From Kalaharituber pfeilii (lineage: Eukaryota; Ascomycota; Pezizomycetes; Pezizales; Pezizaceae): a DNA stretch of 64,000 bases. Shown one piece after another: positions 1-11,082 of the stretch (the stretch's first letter is position 1; each line of letters opens with the position of its first letter). The stretch lies in contig WHUZ01000012.1 in the NCBI GenBank assembly GCA_015179045.1, positions 310,001-374,000 on the forward strand, read 5' to 3'. A program made the position numbers and the translations under genes. The notes under the pieces were generated by a model that was not told the origin of the DNA, made no database searches, and saw only the letters and a list, made by a program, of their open reading frames with translations.

Positions 1-3000
1 CACCGGTTGCGTGTTCGTTTTAAGTTGACGCCCAGGCTTCCTCTGCCGACCATATTGATAGACGTGGTCCGCCTAAAGGTTCCATGTACCCACAGGTTTA
101 AGCCTCCGTGTACCTCCAAGCCCTAGTGTGTTTGAACAAGGCTCTGAGCCAGAAACCTGTCCAGCACAGCAGCATGAAGGCAAAGCCCTCTGATACTCGC
201 AATGAAAATGCTATTGGTATAAGGCATAAGGAATGGAAAAAAAAAAAAACTCAACAGTTGGATAAACCGAAAACAACCGAAAGAAATGGAAAAAAAATAA
301 AAAGTAGTCAACATACCAAGGGGATGTTGTTGAATGTGCGGATGCAGTTGCGGGGAAGTGGAGGGGGTACTACTGCTGGAGCGGGGGCTGCGGTTGAGGG
401 TCGCAGTGGAGGCAAATGGCGGTTCAAGGGGCTTGTTTTTTTTGTACTTTGGTGAACTGACCTAAACCTTGATTGAAGTGGAATGCTGTTGTCTGAGGTA
501 AAGCGCCATGAAGAGGAGGGGGTAGAATTGAGGACCCCGGTTCGATTCTCATGTCTAGCAGCGCAAGAGGGTTCTCCAGCATCTTAGAAGTAATTAAGAT
601 GGACTGTACTGCTCCGGTTCCAGCAATTATCTCTTGGGTATTAGGAATTCTAGCAATGATCTATTGGGAGTTGGAACAGGGGTAACTCGTTTTTAATTTT
701 TATGTTTTCTTTTCTTTTCTTTTCATTTTATTTCTATTTTTATTGTTATTTATATTTATATATATATATATTTTTTTCGTCAAATAAAAGGAAATATGAT
801 AGCCGATCGCTCGGAGTCTGTGCTACACAATGTGGCTTGCACGCTATGTAGGTTACTCTCAAATGCCTTCTCCTCTGTTGAATTCAACTCGTATACAGTG
901 AAGTCTACCTTTACTTGCATTGCTGCCACTGAACTCGTCATGTACACCGTACACTCAAATACATCTCTGCCGCGAAACTCAATTTCCAGGGAGTCAAAAT
1001 CACGTAGCTACTCTGCACTGCGTTTACAGCACTGAATGCTGGTTCGACTGATATGGTGTGTGGTTTTACCCTCAACTACCTCTTTGACTGACGCTACATA
1101 ACTTACCTCAGCTAATGCAGATTAAATCATGATTTGCATATCACGTGACTTTCCCATTGAGCCTCAGTATCTTTTTGTTGTCTTGTCAATCTTAAGTGTC
1201 AAGGTCACACAAGGAATTCGGCTATCCAATATACTTGGATGGGTCAACACCCAAATGGGAAATTTTGGGCGGATAGATCCTAATGGAGAAAGTTTCTGGC
1301 GAGATTTAGCGATGAGTCTGCCTGCTGGAATAAATATACTGTAAATAATGCCTAGAAGGCATTCAAAATTCACGTAGATTGATTAGTAGAACTCCCAAAA
1401 TCACCGAGGAAGTCCAATAGAATATATCTCTCTATTCCATATTTTTACAGTAAGAGAGCTGAAGCCAGCTGCCAGTGCAGGATTTGAATGCTTGAGATAG
1501 TCCTTCTGAGCTGCGGCTAGAGATATCCCATTAGCTTCGTCTACTTGTTCTGGATAATCCTCCTGGCCAGTGAACAGTTCCAAGCATTGCATCCCTCTGA
1601 GGATGAATTGTATCTTTAGACTCAAGAAGGTGAAATTCTCATTGTTGAGCAGAGGTGCAGTTCCATGATAGGAGACATAGTCCTTTTTGACCTGAAGATT
1701 GGCTGTAGCTGAGGGCGACATGTTGATTGCAAAATAATCCGGGTGGTAAGGGAGAGCGGTAGCAAAGGTGGACGGCGGTAGTAAAGGTGGACTGTAGGAG
1801 AGGCGAATAGTAGTAGAGACGGATACTATAGGCAGTCTAAATCGGGCTCATAACCTCTTGAAATCGTTTGAAATTGCACAGCGGTACAGAATAAATTATT
1901 ACTCGACCAACGTACCCGATTAGATACATGATTCTCAAGACTGACATAATGCCGAATAATCAGCAATCTCGGGTAAAGAACAATTGTCAAAGACAACAAT
2001 AAGATAATGCCAGTTTGTAGAACGAAAACATTAAGACAAAGCAGATGAATGTAATACAGATATCAACATTTTGAGACAAAGAGCATCTGTTGCTCCATAT
2101 GTTGCCCTTTGCCTGGCGCTGCAAATCAACAAGTAACTACGGCCCAGGCATGCCCCTACAGGGGTAGGTAGTACTCGAGTACAACCAAACTAACTTGCAT
2201 GCGCTAAAACTTATTGGACAAACCATCCGTTGCATAATTTCTCGAAATATCGGCAAGCAGGTGCTCCACATTGGTTGGCACCTATATATGCTTGCACTTA
2301 CAATCTTGTACTCAGGCGAGAAAACAAATAGCAGAATACCACGCCGATTGGTGCGTTGTCTCAGCGCAAAAGCCAGCTTTTCACTGCTAACCTTGTGCCG
2401 TTCCTAAGGGGTTTTAAGCAATTGCAACGCTAAAATGTCATCCACGATCTAACGACCAGCCACCGGCCAACGACTAGGCTTAGTACTACCTCAATAAGTT
2501 GTGTATAAACCTACTATTAGCTATTAATCATTACTCTCAGAACCGGATTCACTACAGACTTTGGTAAGTGACTGTAAACCTCATAATCAATTACAACTAT
2601 TTCAATTATATGCATAGCCTCACCTGAACTCCCGGACCTTTAAAGATGCCACGACTGTCGTCAAATGTTTACAGATCGCAGCATTGACGCCGACTCAAGG
2701 TTTCCACGTTCCTATTGCTGCAACATCATGCATCAGGGTAACAACGACTATTTACACCCATGCCCCCCCCCCCCTCCCTTTTAACACGTGCCCCAATCTT
2801 CCTTCTCCCGACAACTCGAATCTTCATCGTGCAATCCCCATTCACCCACTTCGTACGGAGATTTTCGTATCACACGCAAGTTCATCCTGTCTATCACCCA
2901 AGCTGTGTGCAATTTGGATCGCCACAGAGATTACCTCACTCACAGTGCAAGCAGGATCTCTGCACAGAGTCCTTATTTCGTATGAGCCAATTGCCTGACA

Positions 3001-3290
3001 AAATAACGGTACATTCACTGGAATGGAACCTCTTTCGAAATGAGAACAGAAATATGAAGATTGGACTGAAGATTTGAGATTGCAGAGGTGATGTTAGTGG
3101 TAGTGAACCACGGTTCGAATCTGATACAGCTTTGCTGCGCTGCGTTGTGCTGTGCTGTTTTGGGCAACGTTGCCTTACATTATGTCTACATAACTGCCAC
3201 CCCTTCTTCCATGTCCCACTAAATAAACCTTTAAACCAGCCGCACCCAACCAACTCTCTCACAACCCCTAAACGCTCCATCAAGTGCCCC
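1..3290. other. Gene-free stretch left of PDB1
   Basis: I see no conserved coding region on either strand; the open frames are short, overlap each other and lack recognisable motifs. It holds a SINE-like fragment near 470-570, a T-rich tract with a TA run at 700-777, and a CTG/GTTG-rich low-complexity patch near 3134-3165. The last part is the 3' flank of PDB1. Confidence 0.6.
470..570 (+). mobile_element. tRNA-derived SINE-like fragment (copy 1)
   Basis: The segment carries GGTTCGATTCTC at 539-550, a close match to the tRNA T-arm/Pol III B box, with a GAAGTGG A-box-like motif about 60 bp upstream at 474-481. The stretch from TTGAGG to TCATGTC (527-554) is almost the same as in a second copy near 44650-44745. 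No cloverleaf can be folded, so it is not a tRNA gene. Calling it a SINE rests on the shared A/B-box layout and the recurrence; boundaries are approximate. Confidence 0.45.
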
Positions 3291-5252
3291 TTAAACCCTC
3301 AACAACTGCTTCACCTTACCTACAATCACCTCCTCATCAGGGAATGACATCTTCTCCAGCCCAATTGCATACGGTGTTGGGACCTCGGCCCCCGTGACCC
3401 TCTGTGCCGGTGCATCTAGGTAATCAAACATGTACTCCATGCTCAGCGCCAGAATCTCGCTTGCCACACCAAACATCGGGAATCCAGACTCCACGGCGAC
3501 AAGGTGATTGGTCTTCTTAACCGAGTTGATTATACACTCTACGTCGAGAGGCTTGACGCTACGGAGGTTGATGACTTCGCATGAGATGCCATATTTGGAT
3601 TGGAGTTGTTCGGCAGCTACGAGGCATTGACCGACGGTGCGGGAAAGGGACACGACGGTGACATCAGTGCCGGAGCGCTCGATTTTGGCTTTGCCAATCT
3701 TTGCAAAAAACGAAATGTCAGTCTAGTGACTTTGGTGGGTAAGTCTGAGATGATTTCATACTGGCAGCACAAAGTCACTCTTCTGAGCCTCGGCGCTCAA
3801 CGGGAATGAGACACCGTACATGAGCTCGTTTTCCAGCACCTGTCATCCTTGTTAAGTTAATAGTCCAAATGATATCCTGGTAAGATGGTGTGACATACAA
3901 TAACGGGGTTAGGATCCCTAATCGCAGCCTTCAACAGTCCCTTTGCATCCTCTGCACTCCAAGGAGCAACCACCTTCAGCCCAGGAATACTTCCGTACCA
4001 AGCCTATTTCAATGCCAATCCCCTCTGTCGTTAGAAACATTCCCTTGTATGTACTCCCCAATCACGACCAGGAAACTCACTGAGTAATCCTGTGAATGCT
4101 GCGCCGCGACACCCGCCGCGAAACCATTTGGCCCACGGAATGTAACATTGCACGGTTGGATACCACCGCTCATGTAGTGAGTTTTTGCGGCCGAATTGAC
4201 AATCTGATCTATTGCCTGCATAGCTGTATTCCCAAACCACCACCACACATATTAGCTCTGCGCACCCCCTTCATATCATGATTTCAGTGAATCGCATACC
4301 AAAGTTCCATCTGCATAACGAACATTATCATGAGTACGCACTCCCTCCAATTCCAATCCTGCAAGAATTTGAGCATTGAGCAACCTACGTCATGAACTCG
4401 CACACTGGCGACAACCCCGCCAACGCAGCCCCGACCGCCAACCCCGCGAAACCGGCTTCTGTAATTGGTGTATCGATGACCTAGATACCCCATAACATGA
4501 CCCATCAGCAAACTTATTCTGTCTCCCTCATATTCCTTGCTGTCCCAGGTCATGCTAGCGCAAAAGAAAATGCGATGTAACCTACCCTCTTTGGGCCAAA
4601 CTTATCCAATAAACCTGTGTCAACCCCAATATGTTAGCTCCCATACCAAATTCTTACTCGTTCTCCACTCCACATCGTTCCCCCCCCCCGCCTTCCTTCT
4701 AGCTTCTCGATTTTTATAAATCGCCAAACACACACCTTTTGTAACCTTGTATGCACCATTGTACCTAAATCATCCTATATGAGCATTGATGTGATCACAA
4801 CTGGAAATTCACAAGCACCCAAACAGAGGGGAACCTACTGTGCAACCTCCTCACCCAATATGAAGACCTTCTCATTTGATTCCAACCTGTATAATCCTCA
4901 GCGCATACAATTAGCACCATCTCCATCCCACTCCAATTCCTCTTCACGTCAATCAACTCTTCCCACTTCCCACTTCCCCTACCAATTCCATCGTCCAACC
5001 ACTGCCCTACCTCTCAATTCCGATATCGGAAATAAAGGGTTCTTACTCTTCCGCTAATGCCGCATTCAGCGCACCCCTGACGGTCTCTTCTGTAGTCCCC
5101 GAGCTTGCAAACCTCTTTGGTATCCTCAACAATGGCTGCTGCTGAACGCCCGGCAATCGTGGCATCACAGCCGGTACCCTCAACCCGTTCGCTCTTCTCA
5201 CAGCCTGGAACGCCGTTCTAGCCAGTAATGTGCGCGCTGGGTTGAAAGCCAT
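3291..5252 (-). CDS. PDB1: Pyruvate dehydrogenase E1 component, beta subunit
   Basis: This is the beta subunit of the thiamine-diphosphate-dependent E1 enzyme, which decarboxylates pyruvate in the mitochondrial matrix. Ten exons: 5252-5047, 4886-4839, 4764-4736, 4614-4586, 4480-4389, 4310-4300 (11 nt), 4223-4081, 4003-3899, 3839-3762 and 3698-3291. They join in phase to 382 aa, a normal length with a presequence. The first ~50 residues are Arg/Ala-rich with few acids, as in a mitochondrial targeting signal. Family landmarks are [13 protein letters not shown] (cofactor-binding region), [24 protein letters not shown] and VESGFPMFG near the C-terminus. The first ATG of the presequence frame was taken as start. 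E1-alpha is not in this window. Confidence 0.95.
4300..4310 (-). other. 11-nt micro-exon of PDB1
   Basis: ATGGAACTTTG lies between a TATGCAG acceptor and a GTATGC donor. It joins CEFMT to AMQAID as TWNFA, the expected family sequence at this point. Confidence 0.85.
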
Positions 5253-7629
5253 TGCTGCGGACAGCGGGGTATCTCAAACAAGTTCTGGCGGGGTTAAATA
5301 GATGGAATGCAAGATCTAAGAAGAGGGAACGAGGTGCGAGAAATTGAGGTACAAGTAACAGTAAGGTTGGTTGTCCACGAGCAGTTTTCGCAGACCAGGC
5401 TATACTTTTTTCACCCTGGCAACTTTTGGCTGCTTGGTCGTCCGTCGTAATGAGGGCGAATTATGTTGGGACAAGGACACTATTCCACTCCGGTGCGGAA
5501 CTATTTTTTGGTTCGGGTCGATTATGTAAGCGGCGGGTGGGGGTTCGACTGTGGCACCCACCGAAGGTATGTTTCGTGACCGAAGGTAGGTCGGCAGCTA
5601 TGCTAGCTAGCTGCTATCGGCAGGCAATCTTGAAGGTGTTCTGATGGAGCTATCGGCTGGCCAGCCGTACGGACTACCGTTGACAGCCATTACGAGCTGT
5701 TAAGCAACAACGCCACCAACAGCAACTGTCAGGAATTGTGCATTCAATCTGGTCGTCTCATCTGTTAATCGAGTGTCAAGCCTCTGTATCCCCTGTACTC
5801 TGTGCTAAACTGCCTTGTCACAACACGACCGCCCATTGTGAGGTTCCTTCCGCGATCTTTGGCACGTGACCATGTCAAGGATGGTACATTGCCATGAAAA
5901 ATCAGTAAATGGAGGTAGGAATCAGGGAACAAAATTGAAGAAGACTAGGGACAAACTCTAGAAAAGGCGAAGAAGGTGACAAGCATAGGCTACGAGGCGG
6001 AATATGTATATATACCACTTTGGCGATGGTTGCTTCGGGCGTCACCTATTTTCCGCATCAACACCCTTGGCAGAGGTCCCAACTTGGTCCCTTGTCAATA
6101 ATCTAACTTCCACGCAGACGAGTTCAACCAAGCCCGATAGGTCATGCCGGTCTCGAACTACGTCATGCCCCCCCCTCTGTGTCTATTCCACCGAAACCTC
6201 CTATTGCCCATACCCTCTCAGCGCAATCGTGCGCTTGTCTGCAAGCAATCCGGTCTACACTCATATCTGCAGTACCAACAGCGCAATTGCACCTGCAGTT
6301 TCTGGAGGTTTCATGTAGCACAGAGAGAAGCCATGACAATTGCTGCTGTAAATTATATAAAGCATTACTGAAAGAATAAATAATAGTGATTTTTTTTCAA
6401 AATTTACACTGCATAATAGTTTGGATCTCCATGAGGAAAACCTTTTTGTCCCTAATAAGCTCTGGTATGAAAATGCATACTGAGTCAATCCTATTTCATA
6501 TTTTTTATATTTTTTCTAGGACATTATGGATTCTATGGAAAGCTATCATTTTTTATGCCCTAATTTTATGTCTCAAAACATCAATTTTGTATGGGAACTT
6601 GATAGTCTTGGCATTTCCAAGGTTTGCGCTCCAACTCTAACTGCAGTTCTATCACTGGAATTATATAATCATGGGTATTATCTACTATGATATATGAAAA
6701 ATTACCTTTATAAATCTAATTATAATAATAGCAGTGTATAGTGCTCCAAAAGTGGTGGTTTTGTATATAGTCTCCAGTAACCAAGAGAGTTCTTGCAATA
6801 CCACATCCTTGACTTTTGTGCTATAGTCTCTGTCTCTTCCTGCACTGTAGCATTTCCATATATATTATCACCTGTTCAAGTTATAGGTTAATCGGGCCAC
6901 TGGTGGTTGAGATATTTCAACCCTGTTTCTGCGTGCGCTCAGATCGCTTTCAACAAGACTTTTGCTCAATGACTGTACCCAATACAATATCGGCGTAAAC
7001 AGTGCACCACTGCACACCATTAATATCAATCACTGACGCTTTCCGCGGTCTTCCAAGGCTACTCAGCATGGTGAGCCAATACTGGATCAGCCATTTAGAG
7101 GTAGGGGAGTTTGGGGGGTGTAACTAGGCTCATCGTTTATTGTGAACGAAGCGTAGCTTCCGCCCGAACACGGTGAAATAAGAGTCCTGCTGAGACTGGT
7201 GCCCGCTTGCTTCGCTTTTACCCGCAGAAGATCCCCGCGCTAAGACAGAAGCGCTCCATTGCGATACTTTCTCAAATTTTGAAATGGGAACCCGGATGAT
7301 GTTTTCAGATGAGCTACCTCTAACGTTCAGCATTTCCTTTGGCATGAGACTATTCTATAGCGCACTAAACCTCCGCAGTCTCGAAGCAGTGTAGAGCTGC
7401 TTAGTCAGTAACTATGCAGTAGTCTCTGAAACCTCCCTTAGTCTGGCTGTCACTACCAAACCGACTATGGACTAAACTTCCCCATGACGGTACTTATAGA
7501 CGTCCAACATTTCCCAAAGAGGAAGTCGCTAATGTCACCTTCCAACCTCGCTTTCCAACTATGCCACCACTTGCAAGTCCGAAGACTTAGAAGTAATTTA
7601 CACAGAGTTCAGGACTGCAAGTATTTTAT

Positions 7630-7639
7630 AGTACATTGA
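7630..7639 (+). repeat. Left target-site duplication of the MITE
   Basis: AGTACATTGA directly abuts the left inverted repeat and recurs without mismatch at 7738-7747 beyond the right end, as left by a cut-and-paste insertion. Confidence 0.75.
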
Positions 7640-7737
7640 TAGTCTCGTGCCCAGACGCTACGGCGCGCACGTGATTTACGTATTATTATTATGCTAGGAG
7701 CAACGTGAAAATAATAATAATACGGGGCACGAGACTA
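7640..7737. mobile_element. 98-bp MITE with terminal inverted repeats and 10-bp target duplication
   Basis: The element starts TAGTCTCGTGCCC and ends GGGCACGAGACTA, a perfect 13-bp terminal inverted repeat. Just inside is a second inverted pair, GTATTATTATTAT and ATAATAATAATAC, so most of the element can fold into one hairpin. It is flanked by the identical direct repeat AGTACATTGA at 7630-7639 and 7738-7747. It has no coding capacity. A target duplication of 9-10 bp would suit a Mutator-like mobilising transposase, but the superfamily is an inference. Confidence 0.8.
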
Positions 7738-7747
7738 AGTACATTGA
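7738..7747 (+). repeat. Right target-site duplication of the MITE
   Basis: Identical to 7630-7639 and directly adjacent to the right inverted repeat. Confidence 0.75.
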
Positions 7748-9538
7748 CTATATATGTACAAGAACTTGTACACATTTATTCCACTAAGCACATAAGTATC
7801 TTGGGTGCTTTGAAAGGCTTGCTACTTTGTGCCTTTTTCGGGCATGAGCATATACTTGTATCTTCAACCATTATTTTTCTGCCAAGAGCCTATACATGAC
7901 ATTATAAGTTACGAGGAATGCATACCTGCATCTTCTCCTTGACCACATTTTTTTTTCATGAAAAAATTTTCTATAATTCGAGATATGAGAAATGTCTGAA
8001 AATTAAATCGCCTGCCCAGCACATACGAATGCTAGGAATGCACCACTGTAATAGTACTAGTTTTCGTTTTCAAGTTCCTGTGGCATCAGTAAGCAGCCCT
8101 GGTTTCAGCCTCACCGACCGTGCTATTCCATCATCAGAAACGGCCTTTTGGCTATTATGCTGGGGATCGAGGTTTCCTCCCAATTGCAAATTACGCAATA
8201 AAAGCTAAGTTCAGCAAGGCACATCTTGGAGTTTTACAGGCTCACAATATAACCAGGTCCATCCTGATGAACACAAAGCCTGAAATATTTGTGATGCTCT
8301 GTGTAAGCGTAATAACCTTAAATCGTGTTTGCGAGGAGTATAGCACTCCATAGAAATTCATAGCATCCAGTCAATGAGCTTCAACAGGGTAAAAGCTAAC
8401 TCGGTTTCCTCTTACAATTCCACAATATGCAATCTCAAGAGCCCGTTCTCCCCTCTCTTTTCGGCCTAATACATTTCCCAGTACCCAGTCCTGGCCCGGT
8501 CCTCAATTCCAAGGGCTAGTTAAACTCCGCTCTAACAAAATAGGAAGAACTTCAAAGCAGGAGAAGGCAAAGAACATGGAGCAGATACTAAACCATGCCG
8601 TCCAAAGCCTGTAGACTATTCCTTTCGGACCTTCCTGTTCTAGATCCGTGCCCACCTGAACTCTTGTTCCATCCCCACTGACTAACTAACTCTGCTACTT
8701 ATGGCAACGGTATTTCCCCCTGGCGACTAAGTACCTACCGCTGGTACCAGTCGAGTCGAATCGACCGAAAAGTATTGAGGAATTCCCATGTACCACAAGT
8801 TCTCGCTTGGGTCCAAGAATAACAGCACTGCTTGCGTCGGAACTGCCCCTCTCGCCTTCATGTGACCTACCCAGCCAGCCTAGCTGTAGAAGATAAACCC
8901 GGAACGTCAATCGGATTCTCCAGTCCAGCGCTCCCCGCTTCCAGACACAGACCCGAGCCTGGGCCGCCCAGGCTTTTACATTCCGCCAGCGAACGGAATT
9001 ATTAGTCCCGGGACTGATGGTTCGAGACTGCGAACTTATGTGGCAGGGATCTGCCGCCGTTTACGGATTTGTAGGGCAGGCTCTTCTGGGGTGCCCTGCA
9101 ACGATGAGTTCCGAGACCGAGCTGCTTCTGGGGAGTTCTAGCTTCTAGCGAGCTTCTGAGTTCATGTGGCAGTACCTTTTTCGATATAATACCCAACCTC
9201 CTTGAGTATTGAGTTCCCCAGACATGCTTCCGCAACTGCGCGCTGTTACACATGCGATGCAAGATGCAATGCATGAGAATATCCACCGGCCAGGGGACCC
9301 TGAAGGCATCCTCTCTGCATTGGCACCCAAGGATCCAAGATGAAAAGTACCTGTGTGTCTGCGTATAAAGTACTCTACAAGTAACCACCAGCCCCGTAAA
9401 ATAAGTAGTATTAAAAGAATAAGCATGATGTAAAAGTATCACATAAATAGGTATTATGCGAAGACCCTACTCTTGCAACGAAACCTAGCTTTTACCAATC
9501 CTTTTCTACCTAGCACGGCTAAATCCAGTTTAGAACTG

Positions 9539-10946
9539 CTACAGCGGTGCTCTTATCTCCTCGAGAACATTATTGATGATCATATCAGCGTCTACCGGCG
9601 ACAAATATTTTTCTACAGCCTCCCTTTTGCTACCCCACATAACACTTCGGTCTGTGTTTTTGTCAGCTACGACGATTCTGTGCCCATATATTTTATAGGC
9701 AGCCAATGATACAACAGAAGGGTTTGCAAAAGGAAGCCCATTGAGCGGACATAAACACCTAATTTCGTAACCACATTAGACCTAATGTTCAATAAGTTAG
9801 ATTACGATGCCACCCACCTCACTAAAAGCTCAAAATCCCTTGTAGCTTTTGGAGATATCCCACCTGCAACTGCCCTATGCATCCGTAGAAATACGACGAT
9901 GTCCATCATATATCTCTTAATTTCGGTACTTACATATGCTGCCTCTGCTAATGCCGAAAGGTTGTCAAGCTCCTATAATCATTGTGTTAGAAGATCCGTA
10001 TTTTATATGGAGAAGTATTGCCAGTCAGACAACTCACTTGATTTGAAAACAACAACTTCTGAGCATAGTTACTGACAGAACTAGAACCTGGCTTATGGAT
10101 GATTACCGAGGAGACAGAGTCCGATTCAAGGTCCTCATCTTTTATGAATTCCTCTGGTTCATGATAATGAGATATGAAAAAGTGATCTGACTGGATATTA
10201 TCGATGAGTGAGAGGGATTAAACCTGAATGGGGATATCCATACCAGATGTGAGTTGAAAGGGGGATTTGAAGGAGTCCTTGCAACAATAGCTACAAGTAA
10301 AAATCGAGTTGGCGCATGATGTATTTCTTTCCGCATTAGACGTTTAGTCCGAATGAGCTTTATAGAGCGATTAGACCTGATAGGCAATAAGCGGGAATCT
10401 GTAACACACTTCGAGTGCTTGCAACTGTACTTGCTCTAGAGCGAGATTCAAATTCCGAGCAATAACAAAATTCGCGATACGACGGCCTTTCAATAGATCG
10501 TCGATTGTTCCTCCGCTAAGTTGATTTCTGTGTCGTCGGCTGAAGTAAGATTCACGAGACTAGATTTCCTTGTAAGCTACGTGCAATGATTGTCGTAATC
10601 TCAGGGTGCAAACATCAAAACTCATCACTGGTGAATGTGAGGGGCGGAGGATTGCTTTCGTTTCATCTTGTACGAGAATGGCCGCAGCAAAATCATCAAC
10701 TGTAGTATCAGGGTTGCAATTCACCACAGCAGTAGTAAGTCCAAATCCACCAGAGCCAACCTGTGAGTAGTGTGTTAGGCATTGCATTAGCTATAGGGAA
10801 AGGGATGCAAAGAGAAGTACACGCTCGAGCTGCCTCTGAAGTGATTCCAAGTGTTGTTCATCAGTCGTAATGAGACAGTGCTGCTTGCCAATCAGTGAAA
10901 GCAACACAGCAAGCTGGATGTCATCGAGACTTTGAAATCGTTCCAT
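9539..10946 (-). CDS. Fungal magnesium-chelatase-like protein (ChlI/MoxR-type AAA lid family)
   Basis: Seven exons join in phase to 357 aa: 10946-10821, 10760-10561, 10515-10410, 10357-10244, 10190-10038, 9972-9818 and 9758-9539. Recognisable blocks are a start like LDDIQLAVLLSLIGKQHC, then TTVDDFAAAIL, GGTIDDLLKGRRIANFVI, QLQALE followed by LIRTKRL, and DIVVFLRMHRAVAGGISP. From memory these resemble a conserved fungal family annotated as magnesium chelatase related. Such proteins keep lid-domain helices but no clear Walker A, and none is visible here. The role is unknown; fungi make no chlorophyll. Intron 2 (10560-10516) removes an apparent in-frame TAG; its GTCTCG donor is weak. The gene starts ~137 bp from VPS16, so the two probably share a promoter. 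Confidence 0.6.
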
Positions 10947-11082
10947 ACATTCGATCCTTGATGTTTCGGTGCAGTTGCAGCTTGGGCTGGGTGGTGATGA
11001 TGCGTAGTCTTGGCAGACCCGAACCGATGTTACCCACCCTGTAGCTATTGAGCGCAGCTATCAAGCTTCCCTATCCCTGTGG
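10947..11082. promoter_or_regulatory. Short divergent promoter of the chelatase-like gene and VPS16
   Basis: Only about 136 bp separate the two start codons on opposite strands, so both core promoters must lie here or inside the 5' ends. No TATA box stands out. The bidirectional role is inferred from spacing alone. Confidence 0.5.

Larger units (their letters stand above)
5253..9538. other. Gene-poor stretch with a small MITE
   Basis: No conserved protein is recognisable on either strand. Codon-length open frames are short and AT-rich. The part at 6350-6900 is particularly AT-rich with long T runs. It contains one well-defined small transposon (7640-7737) and one end-like motif GGCATGAGACTA at 7341-7352. 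The part near 5253-5450 is the PDB1 promoter flank. Confidence 0.55.

Noticed and set aside
3112..3123. GGTTCGAATCTG near 3112 resembling a tRNA T arm.
   Set aside because: No T stem, anticodon stem or acceptor stem can be formed around it.
9002..9442. 146-codon open frame on the minus strand.
   Set aside because: Composition is unlike the real genes (rich in Cys, His, Trp), with no recognisable domain and an overlapping frame in another phase.
10555..10570. In-frame TAG in the magnesium-chelatase-like gene, seeming to be a nonsense mutation.
   Set aside because: A 45-bp GT-AG intron (10560-10516) joins KEI to YGGTIDDLL in phase and removes the stop, so no mutation is needed.
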